In this document: positions 8,696 through 16,932 of the stretch, piece by piece
How positions within the stretch are numbered: the first letter of the stretch is position 1
Layout of the letters: each line of letters opens with the position of its first letter
From: Clostridiaceae bacterium
GTDB taxonomy: Bacteria; Bacillota; Clostridia; Lachnospirales; Lachnospiraceae
Assembly: GCA_902362725.1 (NCBI GenBank)
Contig: CABIXM010000014.1
Coordinates: forward strand, 24,194 to 88,193
Direction of reading: 5' to 3'
DNA length: 64,000 bases
Position numbers and translations under genes: made by a program
The notes under the pieces: generated by a model
The model's input: the letters and a program-made list of their open reading frames with translations, nothing else
What the model was told of the DNA's origin: nothing
Databases searched by the model: none

Positions 8696-9475
8696 ATGGG
8701 AAATTCAGCAGAAAAAGGGCTTATTTTTAATATTCAGAAGTTCAGTATCAACGACGGACCGGGCATTCGCTCCACCGTATTTTTCGCGGGCTGTCCCTTA
8801 AGCTGCCGCTGGTGTTCTAACCCGGAATCCCAGAACCGCTTCCGGAAGAAGGCGCTGGCGTCGGGCGATAAGAAGCTCATTGGCCGGGAATGGACCGTGG
8901 AAGAGGTGCTGGAGGAAGTGGAGAAGGACCGGGAGTTCTATGAGGAATCCGGGGGCGGTATCACCCTGTCCGGCGGTGAGGTATTGCAGCAGCACGCCTT
9001 TGCGGTGGAGCTTCTGAAGGAGGCGCAGAGCCGGGGACTGCACTGCGCGGCGGAGACTACTGGGTATGCCAGCCACGAGGTATTTCGGGAGTTTGTGGAG
9101 TATATTGACCTGCTTCTTTTTGATATGAAGCATTGGGATCGGGAAAAGCATTTTGAAAAGACAGGCGTGTATAACGATATAATTCTGGAAAATATGGGAT
9201 ACGCAGTGTCCCAGGGGATTCCGCTGATTGCCCGGATTCCGGTGATCCCGAAGTTCAATGCCAGCCTGAAGGATGCGGCAGGGATGGCAGAAAACTTATG
9301 TAAACTTGGAATCCGTGAGGTACATCTGCTCCCTTTCCATCAGTTCGGGGAAAAGAAATACGAGCAGCTGGAGACAGAGTATGAGATGAGCGGTGTGCCG
9401 CAGCTGCATCCGGAGCAGTTGCAGAAGTACATCCAGGTATTCCTGGACAGGGGACTGGACGCCAGCTTTAAGTAA
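8696..9475 (+). CDS. Glycyl-radical enzyme activating protein (radical SAM)
   Basis: Installs the glycyl radical on a partner enzyme using S-adenosylmethionine and a 4Fe-4S cluster. The cluster motif CPLSCRWC (CX3CX2C) is at about residue 30 after the PFL-activase signature GPGIRSTVFFAGC, and the SAM-binding GGE motif is in TLSGGEVLQQ. At 259 aa it is the short form: the extra ferredoxin-like double-cluster insert found in many dehydratase activases is absent. Partner is almost certainly the GRE at 12131-14545. SD AAAGGAG. Convergent with gnd across a shared terminator. Confidence 0.93.
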   Translation: MGNSAEKGLIFNIQKFSINDGPGIRSTVFFAGCPLSCRWCSNPESQNRFRKKALASGDKKLIGREWTVEEVLEEVEKDREFYEESGGGITLSGGEVLQQHAFAVELLKEAQSRGLHCAAETTGYASHEVFREFVEYIDLLLFDMKHWDREKHFEKTGVYNDIILENMGYAVSQGIPLIARIPVIPKFNASLKDAAGMAENLCKLGIREVHLLPFHQFGEKKYEQLETEYEMSGVPQLHPEQLQKYIQVFLDRGLDASFK

Positions 9476-9487
9476 ATACAGCGAAGG

Positions 9488-9535
9488 AAAACCGGCTGCC
9501 CGGGCTTATGATAAGCTCCGGACAGCCGGTTTTTT
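9488..9535. terminator. Intrinsic terminator between activase and gnd
   Basis: AAAACCGGCTG pairs with CAGCCGGTTTTTT around a 24-base interior; T-run on + and A-run on - let it act for both convergent genes. Confidence 0.85.
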
Positions 9536-9553
9536 CAGGGGATACAGTCTGAA

Positions 9554-11005
9554 TTAAGCGTTGTAAGTGCTGGCTGCGGTATCGCCGCCGTGGCCGGTCC
9601 AGTTGGTATGGAAGAACTGTCCGCGGGGAGCGTCCAGCCGCTCATAGGTGTGCGCGCCGAAATAATCGCGTTGCGCCTGTAAAAGATTGGCCGGAAGCCG
9701 GTCGGTGGTGTAGCCGTCGAAATAGCTTAAGGCCGCCGTCATAGCCGGAGCCGGGACGCCGTACTGGATGGCTGCCGCCGCGACTTTCCGCCAGGCCGGA
9801 AGCAGCCGCTCCATGGTCTCACGAAAATAGGGATCCAGCAGCAGGTTGGCGAGGGCTGGATTGGCGTCGTAGGCTTCCTTGATTTTACCCAGGAAAACGC
9901 TTCGGATGATACAGCCGCCGCGCCACATGAGGGCGATGCCGCCGTAATTCAGGTTCCAGCCGTAGTGCTCCGCCGCCGTACGCATCAGGGAATAGCCCTG
10001 GGCATAGGAAATGATTTTGCTGGCGTAGAGAGCCTGATGGATGGCTTCCACCATCTCTTTTCTGTCGCCGGTAAAAGCCGGGATGGCGCGCCGGTACGCT
10101 GACGCCGCCGCCACACGCTCTTCCTTCATGGCGGAGAGGCAGCGGGCGAATACGGCTTCGCCGATCAGGGTCAGCGGAACGCCCTCGTCCAGGGCGGCAA
10201 TGCCGGTCCATTTGCCGGTTCCCTTCTGTCCTGCCGTATCGAGAATCTTCTCCACGATGGGGCTGCCGTCGGTATCCTTGTAAGCGAGAATGTCCCGCGT
10301 AATTTCGATGAGGTAGCTGTCCAGTTCCGTCTGATTCCAACAGGCAAAGACTTCTTGCATCTCGTCGTCCGACATACCAAGCAGATCCCGCATAAGCTGG
10401 TAAGCCTCGCAGATCAGCTGCATATCGCCATATTCGATGCCGTTGTGTACCATTTTCACAAAATGGCCTGCGCCGTTCTCGCCGACCCAGTCGCAGCAGG
10501 GGCTGCCGTCCTCCACCTTCGCGCAGATGGCCTGGAAGATGGGCTTTACGAAGGGCCAGGCAGCAGGCGAACCGCCGGGCATCATGCTGGGGCCCCTGAG
10601 CGCGCCCTCTTCGCCGCCGGATACGCCGGTTCCCACATAGAGTTTTCCCTGAGCTTCCACAGAAGCGGTTCTGCGGATGGTGTCGGGAAAATGGGAGTTG
10701 CCGCCGTCTATGATGATATCGCCGTCCTCCAGAAGCGGTAACAGCTGTGTAATCATATCGTCTACGGCCTGGCCGGCTTTTACCATCAGGAAAACCTTGC
10801 GGGGTTTTTTCAGGGCGTCCACCAGCTCGGTCAGGGAGTGGCAGCCGATGATGTTTTTGCCGGAAGCGCGGCCGTTTACAAATTTGTCGACTTTCTCGGT
10901 GGTGCGGTTGTAGACAGCCACGGTAAAGCCTTTGGATTCCATATTCATGACCAGATTTTCGCCCATGACGGCCAGGCCGATGAGACCGATATCTGCTTCT
11001 TTCAT
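9554..11005 (-). CDS. gnd: 6-phosphogluconate dehydrogenase, decarboxylating
   Basis: Oxidises 6-phosphogluconate to ribulose 5-phosphate and CO2, 483 aa, the length of the long dimeric class. Rossmann motif IGLIGLAVMGENLVMN and NRTTEK at the NADP pocket, substrate loop GVSGGEEGALRGPSMMPGG, catalytic lysine in GAGHFVKMVHNGIEY, and C-terminal GGDTAAS tail. SD AGGAGG. Last gene of the GRE-kinase-gnd operon; its presence implies that 6-phosphogluconate or a close relative is an intermediate of that module. Confidence 0.96.
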   Translation of the reverse strand: MKEADIGLIGLAVMGENLVMNMESKGFTVAVYNRTTEKVDKFVNGRASGKNIIGCHSLTELVDALKKPRKVFLMVKAGQAVDDMITQLLPLLEDGDIIIDGGNSHFPDTIRRTASVEAQGKLYVGTGVSGGEEGALRGPSMMPGGSPAAWPFVKPIFQAICAKVEDGSPCCDWVGENGAGHFVKMVHNGIEYGDMQLICEAYQLMRDLLGMSDDEMQEVFACWNQTELDSYLIEITRDILAYKDTDGSPIVEKILDTAGQKGTGKWTGIAALDEGVPLTLIGEAVFARCLSAMKEERVAAASAYRRAIPAFTGDRKEMVEAIHQALYASKIISYAQGYSLMRTAAEHYGWNLNYGGIALMWRGGCIIRSVFLGKIKEAYDANPALANLLLDPYFRETMERLLPAWRKVAAAAIQYGVPAPAMTAALSYFDGYTTDRLPANLLQAQRDYFGAHTYERLDAPRGQFFHTNWTGHGGDTAASTYNA

Positions 11006-11020
11006 ATTCTGTATGCCTCC

Positions 11021-12094
11021 TTATCTCTGCACGCGGGCGTTGCCTTTATAGATATCCCAGACCTGTTTTTCATCTGCCGGTTCCGCATAGTCGTTGAGAC
11101 TGGATGCGGCCAGGACGCCGGACGCCCAGCCGAACTGCAGGCATTTATCGGGAGCCCAGCCGTTCAGCACGCCGTAGAGCAGGCCGCCGGAGAAGCCGTC
11201 GCCGCCGCCGATGCGGTCCAGAACCTGAATCGGACGGGGCTCTTCCACGTACCACTGGCCGTCAGCCAGAAGAATGGCGCCCCAGAGGTGTTCATTGGCG
11301 GAAAGTACCTGCCGGAGGGTGGTGGCAAACATGCGGGTATGAGGGTAACGTTCTTTTACCTGGGAAATCATGCCTTTGAAGGAATCTATTTTCTCGGAAA
11401 GGTCTTTGCCACCGGTCTCGGGGCCTTCAAAGCCCAGGCAGAGCTGGAAATCCTCTTCGTTGCCGATGAGAATATCGGCCTGGGAAGCGATCTCGTGGAA
11501 AGCCTGGTGAAGCTCAGCATCCCGTCCGGCCCAGAAGGTGGCCCGATAGTTCAGATCAAAGGAAATCAGGGTGCCGTACTGCTTCGCCACTTTGGCGAGA
11601 GCTAGGCAGCAGGCGGTAGTCTCGGGACTCATGGCCGCAATCAGGCCGGAGAGATGCAGGATGCCTACGCCTTCCTGGCCGAAGATGCGCTCCACATCGA
11701 ACTCGTCGATGGAAAGGGTGCGGCCCACTTCGCCTGCTCGGTCATTCCAGACCCGGGGCGCCCGGAGACCGAAGCCGGAATCCGCGATATTGAACTGATG
11801 ACGATAGCCCCAGGGGCCGCCCTGATCGACTTCCGCGCCTTCAAAAGCGATATTGCGGGCGCGAAGCTGACGCCGGATAAAATCCGCCATGGGACTTCCT
11901 TTTACAAATTTTGTAAGAATCAGGCACTCGCGTCCCAAGGAGGACGCCACGTTCAGGACGTTGGATTCGGCGCTGGTGGCCTGCATATAGAATAAATTGC
12001 TGTTCTGCACACTCATCCGGTTTTCCGGGGTGATGCGCAGCCCCATACTGGTCGGGGCTGCGATGGCATAACGTTTCGTTTTCATGGATGTCAT
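11021..12094 (-). CDS. PfkB family sugar kinase (2-keto-3-deoxygluconate kinase-like)
   Basis: Ribokinase-fold kinase, 357 aa. The GPWGYRHQF substrate segment and SFDLNYRATFW ahead of the nucleotide site match KDG/gluconate-type kinases; the catalytic aspartate is in the anion-hole motif DRIGGGDGFSGG (usual GAGD). Start at 12094 has AGGAG six bases upstream. Placed between the GRE gene (36 bases) and gnd (15 bases), same strand. It could phosphorylate gluconate-like, ketogluconate-like or deoxy-sugar acids; the exact substrate is open. Confidence 0.85.
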   Translation of the reverse strand: MTSMKTKRYAIAAPTSMGLRITPENRMSVQNSNLFYMQATSAESNVLNVASSLGRECLILTKFVKGSPMADFIRRQLRARNIAFEGAEVDQGGPWGYRHQFNIADSGFGLRAPRVWNDRAGEVGRTLSIDEFDVERIFGQEGVGILHLSGLIAAMSPETTACCLALAKVAKQYGTLISFDLNYRATFWAGRDAELHQAFHEIASQADILIGNEEDFQLCLGFEGPETGGKDLSEKIDSFKGMISQVKERYPHTRMFATTLRQVLSANEHLWGAILLADGQWYVEEPRPIQVLDRIGGGDGFSGGLLYGVLNGWAPDKCLQFGWASGVLAASSLNDYAEPADEKQVWDIYKGNARVQR

Positions 12095-12130
12095 AAAAAT
12101 CTCCTTTGCTGGCCGGCAGAGAAGCCGGAC

Positions 12131-14545
12131 TTAGAGAGACTGCTCCGTTCTTCCGATGATATCGTCCTGGGTCTTCTTGGATAATACGTTGAAGAAAGCA
12201 CTGTAGCCTGCCACGCGGACGATCAGATCCTTGTGCTTCTCCGGGTGGAGCTGAGCGTCGATCAGGGTCTCCCGGGATACAATGTTGTACTGGACATGAT
12301 AGCCGTGGAGTCGGTTGAAGAAGGTGCGGATCAACATCTCCAGCTTCTGTTTGTTCTCTTCCCTGGACAGTACCTGGGGCGTCATTTTCTGGTTCAGCAG
12401 AACACCACCGGTAATTTTGTCGGTGGGAAGCTTGGACACGGTCTTAAATACGGCGGTGGGGCCGTTTTTGTCGCAGTTATGGGCCGGGCTGCAGCCTTCT
12501 GCCAGCGGCTCAAAGGCGTGGCGTCCGTCCGGAGTGGCCATGGTTCCCATACCCTGCCCCACATTAGCGCTGATGGAGGAGGTTCCCGCGTAGCGGATAC
12601 CGCCGATGGGGCCGCGGTGGTAGCGGGTGCTGGGGTATTTCTTAATCTCGTCGATATAGGTGTCGTAGGCGCGTACCACCAGGAGATCTACGTCGTCGTT
12701 GTCATTGCCGTATTTGGGTGCGTCGTTGATGAGCATTTCCTGAATCTTCTGGTTCTCCGGGGACTGGAAGTCGTCGAGAATCGCGTTCCAGAGCTCATCC
12801 CGGGTGATTTTTTTCTCATCATAGACTAGCTTCTTGACAGCGGCCAGGGAGTCCGCCATGTTGGCAATGCCCACCTGAAGGCCGGAGATAAAGTCGTAGA
12901 CTGCACCGCCCTCTTTGATGGTCTTGCCGCGGCCGATACAGTCGTCGGTCAGGGCAGAGCAGAGGATATCGGGCACATCCCGCTCGGAGGCCTTGTCGAT
13001 GGCATTTTCCACAATGACGCTGTAACGGGTCAGTTCACGCAGGGATTTATCCCAGGCGTCTAGCAGCTCCTCGTAGCTCTCCATATCCTGGAAGTGTCCG
13101 TAGCCCTTTACAAAGCGCTTGCCGCTGGTCAGATCCACGCCGTCATTCATGACGCAGAGGAGCAGACGGGGGAAGTTAATGTAGGACATGCCGGTACAGC
13201 GGTAGCCCCATTTTCCGGGAACGGCGGTCTCCACGCAGCCAATGGCGCTGTAGTTATAGGCATCTTCCTCTTTGACGCCCCACTGGATAAAGGACGGGAT
13301 GATAATTTCGTCGTTGTTCAGGGCCGGCATGCCGAAGCCCAGCTTCATGACCTCGATGCATTCGTCGAAAAATTTCGGATCCAGGTTTGCGTGATAGCGA
13401 ACCGTCAGGTTCGGCTGGGTCAGACGGGTCTGGGCCACAGACTGGAGCACCAGGAAGCTTAAGGGATTGACAGCGTCCTTTTTGTCTACGGTCTGGCCGC
13501 CGATGGTGACATTCTGGTACATGGGCGAACCTGCGGAGCTTAAGGTGTGGGCCTGGGAACGGACCTTATTGATGGTCAGGGTCTTGATCCACAGACAGGT
13601 CAGTAGTTCCAGAGCTTCCTCTCTGGTGATGGTTCCGTCCTGCAGGGACTTCTCATAGTAGGGATCCATATACTGGTCGAAACGGCCGTAACTTAAGGAA
13701 TGGCCGTTGGACTCAATTTGCAGAATCAGCTGGATAAACCAGACGGACTGTACAGCCTCGCGGAAGTTGGAAGCGGGTTCGTAGGGAACCTTGGCGCAGA
13801 TACGGCTCATTTCCAAAAGTTCGGCTTTCCGTGCGGCGTCGCTTTCCCTGGCGGCCAGATCAGCGGCCAGTTCACTGTAGCGGAGCGCAAAAGCCCGGAC
13901 CGCTTCGATGACAATCAGAACGGCCTTATAGAATACATTTTTGTCGATGCTGTCCGGGTCGGTCAGGTCGAGGGCTTCCTTGCAGGCGCGGGCCTTGGCT
14001 TCGTAACCCCGCAGTCCTTCTTTCAGAAGACGCTCGTAATTCACAGCCAGGTGGGCGTCTCCAGCGTTCAGCTTGCCTTCCATGCCAAACAGGCCGGTCT
14101 CCATAAAGACGCTGACTTCGTCGGGCAGAAGGGCTTCGCCACGGGCGCGGAGATTGTTATTCTCCCAGAAGGGAGCGATGGACCGAAGCTGTTCTTTGGT
14201 TTCCTCGGTGATGTAGAACACGTCGCCGTCGCGCTTCTCGAACAGATCCAGCTCATTCATGACGAATTCCAGGGTATATTCGGGGAAAACGGGAGCATTG
14301 CGGTTCTTGGTAGCTTGATTTCCTGCGAGAAGGGATTTATCTTCAATATAGACGGTCATATGCTCCAGAATCTTCTGCAGCATCAGGGCACGCACCATGA
14401 CCCTGGGCTGGTTCAGGCTCTCACGGTAAGCCTCCGTGGCCCAGATGGCACGCTCGGCGTCCACATAGGGTTTCTCATCCAGAACTTCTTCGCGAAAAGC
14501 CTGCATGCGTTCGGTTAAAGTGCCGAAATGGTTTTCGTTTTTCAT
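12131..14545 (-). CDS. Glycyl radical enzyme, PFL2/dehydratase-like family
   Basis: Oxygen-sensitive radical enzyme, 804 aa. The radical glycine is G780 in RVAGYSAFF near the C-terminus; the thiyl cysteine is C437 in AIGCVETAVPGKWGYR, with E439 two residues on. A single Cys followed by Val-Glu (not the Cys-Cys pair of true pyruvate formate-lyase) places it with GRE dehydratases and carbon-oxygen lyases; the substrate-cavity stretch ESNGHSLSYGRFDQYMDP is also of that kind. GKWGYRCTGMS resembles E. coli YbiW/PflD-type enzymes. SD AAAGGAGG. First gene of an operon with the kinase and gnd. Substrate unknown; annotation as formate acetyltransferase would be misleading. Confidence 0.9.
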   Translation of the reverse strand: MKNENHFGTLTERMQAFREEVLDEKPYVDAERAIWATEAYRESLNQPRVMVRALMLQKILEHMTVYIEDKSLLAGNQATKNRNAPVFPEYTLEFVMNELDLFEKRDGDVFYITEETKEQLRSIAPFWENNNLRARGEALLPDEVSVFMETGLFGMEGKLNAGDAHLAVNYERLLKEGLRGYEAKARACKEALDLTDPDSIDKNVFYKAVLIVIEAVRAFALRYSELAADLAARESDAARKAELLEMSRICAKVPYEPASNFREAVQSVWFIQLILQIESNGHSLSYGRFDQYMDPYYEKSLQDGTITREEALELLTCLWIKTLTINKVRSQAHTLSSAGSPMYQNVTIGGQTVDKKDAVNPLSFLVLQSVAQTRLTQPNLTVRYHANLDPKFFDECIEVMKLGFGMPALNNDEIIIPSFIQWGVKEEDAYNYSAIGCVETAVPGKWGYRCTGMSYINFPRLLLCVMNDGVDLTSGKRFVKGYGHFQDMESYEELLDAWDKSLRELTRYSVIVENAIDKASERDVPDILCSALTDDCIGRGKTIKEGGAVYDFISGLQVGIANMADSLAAVKKLVYDEKKITRDELWNAILDDFQSPENQKIQEMLINDAPKYGNDNDDVDLLVVRAYDTYIDEIKKYPSTRYHRGPIGGIRYAGTSSISANVGQGMGTMATPDGRHAFEPLAEGCSPAHNCDKNGPTAVFKTVSKLPTDKITGGVLLNQKMTPQVLSREENKQKLEMLIRTFFNRLHGYHVQYNIVSRETLIDAQLHPEKHKDLIVRVAGYSAFFNVLSKKTQDDIIGRTEQSL

Positions 14546-14589
14546 AGTGACCTCCTTTGAACGTAAATCATAGTACTTTCGTATATATA

Positions 14590-14618
14590 TTATACTACCA
14601 TTGAACGGTCACTACGTC
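14590..14618 (-). promoter_or_regulatory. Promoter of GRE operon
   Basis: On the minus strand TTGACG, then 17 bases, then TAGTAT (continuing as TATAAT two bases on) ends about 45 bases before the GRE start codon. AT-rich sequence with TTTCAA-like words at 14620-14633 lies just upstream and may carry the regulator site. Confidence 0.6.
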
Positions 14619-14661
14619 AATTCAAACTTTCAAATAAAAGAATAAAAAGTTTCGTTAGAAA

Positions 14662-14928
14662 TTATATATTTTCTTTTCGGTATTCCAGAGGGGTGCAGCC
14701 ATTGATTTCACGGAAGCGTCTGGTAAAATAGCTTATATCGGAAAAACCGCAGACTGTGGCGATCTCCCCGGCCTTTTTTTCAGTGGAAAGGAGTAGCCCG
14801 GCAGCCTTCTCTATGCGGTATCGCAGCAGATAGCGGATAGCCCCTGGAGCAGACATCTCCCAATGAGCTGCTCCAAGCCACACCGGCCCGAATTCATAAG
14901 AAGCCCTCTTTTTCTTTGGTTTCTTTTA
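14662..14928 (-). pseudogene. AraC-family regulator remnant (C-terminal HTH only)
   Basis: The frame encodes the end of an AraC/XylS HTH domain: IRYLLRYRIEKAAGLLLS, then EIATVCGFSDISYFTRRFRE and GCTPLEYR. Full AraC regulators are about 250-300 aa; here only about 75-90 residues remain. Upstream, the frame stays open to 14928 without an ATG and then meets a TAA; a GTG at 14883 is the only possible start and has no SD. The first HTH helix is missing. It lies beside the GRE operon promoter, so it may be what is left of that operon's activator. Confidence 0.75.
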
Positions 14929-14939
14929 GGAAAAGTCCA

Positions 14940-15179
14940 TCACATTATTTTCTGCAAATCAATCTGCCGCACCTGTTCCAGCAGAAACTTATACCGTTTC
15001 TGCACCGAATAAATCTCATAAGTATAGCAGTCGATCAGATCCGGATCAACCACCGTCTCGAAATTCGCGTAGGCTGTGTCCAGCGCGTTTTTTGTAAGCG
15101 TCAAATCTTCCATCAGCTGCCGCCGGGCCGAGAAGCGTTCGTATTCCTCCAGCGGCTCATCTTTTTTGAATAATCCCAT
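14940..15179 (-). CDS. DUF2508 (YaaL-like) family protein
   Basis: Small cytoplasmic, highly charged helical protein, 79 aa, of unknown function. The pattern LMEDLTLTKNALDTAYANFE, DPDLIDCYTYEIYSVQKRY and FLLEQVRQ follows the YaaL family, which in Bacilli sits between recR and bofA. Here it lies beside bofA but on the opposite strand. SD-like GGGGGA seven bases before the ATG. Confidence 0.75.
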   Translation of the reverse strand: MGLFKKDEPLEEYERFSARRQLMEDLTLTKNALDTAYANFETVVDPDLIDCYTYEIYSVQKRYKFLLEQVRQIDLQKIM

Positions 15180-15202
15180 AAAATCCCCCGTATCTGAAAA
15201 GT

Positions 15203-15326
15203 CTTTTGTATAAATAGGATATTCCGATGGACTCTCCTATTATACAAAGAATTATCGCGCTGCGGCGGAGTGGAATGATGTCGCTGAAGCGACCCGCCGC
15301 AGGCGGAAAATCCTGCAAGCAGGATT
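15203..15326. repeat. Three successive inverted repeats in the yaaL-bofA gap
   Basis: Hairpin 1: arms 15203-15219 and 15235-15249 (CTTTTGTATAAATAGGA against TCCTATTATACAAAG). Hairpin 2: CTGCGGCGG (15260-15268) against CCGCCGCAG (15294-15302), enclosing GTCGCT-GA-AGCGAC. Hairpin 3: AATCCTGC-AA-GCAGGATT (15309-15326). None has a T-run, so they are not ordinary terminators. The left arm pair contains a minus-strand TATAAT that may be the yaaL promoter. The rest of the gap to bofA shows nothing clear. Confidence 0.7.
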
Positions 15327-15462
15327 CTTTGTTCTAGTAGGAGTATAGACCGGTGGAACAGGAAATATACGGAAAAACCTGGTTGGGTGAATTATTTTCA
15401 GGCGGCGTATGTATAAATCGGGGAAATGGACTGTATACATAATAAAAAAAGCAGGCGGTTCT

Positions 15463-15654
15463 ATGAAAATTATCAACTTTCTTCTCCGCGCCGTATTCGG
15501 CGCCATCGGGATCCAGATCATCAACGCCATCCTCCTTTCCCAGAATATTTCTGTTTTTGTGGGGTTAAATCCGTTGACCCTTTGTACGGCAGGAACCCTC
15601 GGAATCAGCGGGATTGGGCTCCTCTACGGAATCGCGGCCTTCGGAATTTTGTGA
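15463..15654 (+). CDS. bofA: BofA-like pro-sigmaK processing inhibitor
   Basis: Small membrane protein, 63 aa. In sporulating Firmicutes BofA holds the SpoIVFB protease inactive in the forespore outer membrane. Hydrophobic segments at residues 3-28 and 40-63; the conserved end LTLCTAGTLGISGIGLLYG is the family hallmark. Start chosen at 15463 (AGGCGG upstream); an in-frame ATG at 15409 would add 18 non-conserved residues. Confidence 0.85.
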   Translation: MKIINFLLRAVFGAIGIQIINAILLSQNISVFVGLNPLTLCTAGTLGISGIGLLYGIAAFGIL

Positions 15655-15665
15655 ACCATTTACAA

Positions 15666-15694
15666 TAGACAAACAGAAGAGCACAGGCTATACT
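15666..15694 (+). promoter_or_regulatory. Probable promoter of the tad operon
   Basis: TAGACA (15666-15671), 17 bases, TATACT (15689-15694), about 120 bases before the first small ORF of the Tad locus. Confidence 0.5.
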
Positions 15695-15810
15695 TTAGCT
15701 ACCGTCAGAGATGGCGGTTCGATCGATCAGAATTCTTACAAAAGACCGGCAGAACGTGAGCCGGTACTGTCTTGGTTTGTGTCAAACCATAATTCCTGAG
15801 TGGACAAGGA

Positions 15811-15957
15811 ATGGAAGGAGGACAAGAGGAAATTTTGAAGGAAAAAGGGGAAAAGGAGAGAAGAGAGCCTGCGCCATTCCTGATGGCTGCAGTATTTCTG
15901 GGACTGGAGCTGTGGCTCAGTCTGATGACCGGATTGCTGCTGAGCTCCGGAATGTAG
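15811..15957 (+). CDS. Small single-pass membrane protein at head of tad operon
   Basis: 48-codon ORF: a charged N-terminus rich in Glu and Lys, then one hydrophobic helix (residues about 22-46, from FLMAAVFLGLELWLSL to its end). It stops three bases before the CpaE-like start. ATG at 15811 has AAGGA directly before it; a TTG at 15835 in the same frame has AGGAGG 13 bases upstream. No family recognised. Position and tight spacing suggest co-expression with the Tad genes. Confidence 0.45.
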   Translation: MEGGQEEILKEKGEKERREPAPFLMAAVFLGLELWLSLMTGLLLSSGM

Positions 15958-15960
15958 AAG

Positions 15961-16932
15961 ATGAGAGGAAGGCAGATGGCGGTCTGCAGCGGAGAACGGG
16001 AGTATGTGCGGCGGTTTGTGGAGTTTGCGAACCGGCGGCAGGCTTCCATGCTGGCAGTCCATGGATTTACCGACAGTGGGGAGCTTTCCGCGTATACAAA
16101 AGAACACCCGGTGGATATTCTGCTTTTGTCGGAGGAGCTGGCGTGTGATTTGCCGAAGAAAAAGGAATACGGAACTGTCATTCTGTTGTCGGGGGAGGAG
16201 TATCAGGCTGTTCCCCAGACAGAATATCCGATCATCTACAAGTACCAGTCCTGTCCGCAGATTCTGAGACAGGCCATGGATTTCTATGCGGAGCAGGCGG
16301 CTGCAGTTCCGGGTGTGGTGCTTCGCAGGGAAAAGATGAAGTGTATCGGCGTCTACTCGCCGGTGGGGAGAACCGGCCAGACCGGCTTTGCCCTGGCGCT
16401 GGGGAAGGAGATTGCGAAGAAGAAGCGGACACTGTACCTGAATCTGGAGGAATATTCCGGGTTCTCCGAGCTGTATCCTACGGAGGAGGGCTGGACATTA
16501 TCGGAGCTATTGTACTTTCTGAAGCAGGGGAAACCGGCCTTCGGCTGGAAACTGGAGGGATTGATTCGCTCCTTGGGCGAGCTGGATTATATTCCGCCGC
16601 TTCATTCCCCGGTGGAGTATGAGCAGGTAAAGCGGGAGGACTGGAAGGAGCTTCTGGAGCTTTTAGGCCGGGAGAGCCGCTATGAGGTGGTGATTCTGGA
16701 TCTGAGCGGGGTCGTGGACGGCTGGTATGAACTACTGGAGGAGTGCAGCTGCGTTTACACGCCAGTGGAGAAGGACGAGACTGCGAAAGCAAAGCTGCGG
16801 CAGTACGAGGAGACCATGAAGCTGCTGGAGCTGGAAGAAGTACTGGAGCGGACACAGAAGCTGGAATTGTCCACCTATGACGGACTGGAGCTGCTGGTGA
16901 AGGCCGAAGGAAAAAGGTGGTGCGAGCCGTGA
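15961..16932 (+). CDS. CpaE-like (MinD/ParA family) pilus localisation protein, degenerate P-loop
   Basis: 323 aa. Residues 1-105 form a receiver-like domain and residues about 125-310 a MinD/ParA-type fold, the CpaE/TadZ layout. The Walker A region reads GVYSPVGRTGQT: the usual KGGxGK(S/T) is lost, including the signature and catalytic lysines, so it probably does not hydrolyse ATP. A switch-like VILDLSGV is retained near residue 242. It precedes cpaF with a 16-base overlap, as cpaE does elsewhere. Role inferred: placing the Tad machine. Confidence 0.8.
   Translation: MRGRQMAVCSGEREYVRRFVEFANRRQASMLAVHGFTDSGELSAYTKEHPVDILLLSEELACDLPKKKEYGTVILLSGEEYQAVPQTEYPIIYKYQSCPQILRQAMDFYAEQAAAVPGVVLRREKMKCIGVYSPVGRTGQTGFALALGKEIAKKKRTLYLNLEEYSGFSELYPTEEGWTLSELLYFLKQGKPAFGWKLEGLIRSLGELDYIPPLHSPVEYEQVKREDWKELLELLGRESRYEVVILDLSGVVDGWYELLEECSCVYTPVEKDETAKAKLRQYEETMKLLELEEVLERTQKLELSTYDGLELLVKAEGKRWCEP

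Noticed and set aside
12131..14545. Pyruvate formate-lyase
   Set aside because: The Cys-Cys active site is absent; the Cys-Val-Glu motif belongs to other GREs.
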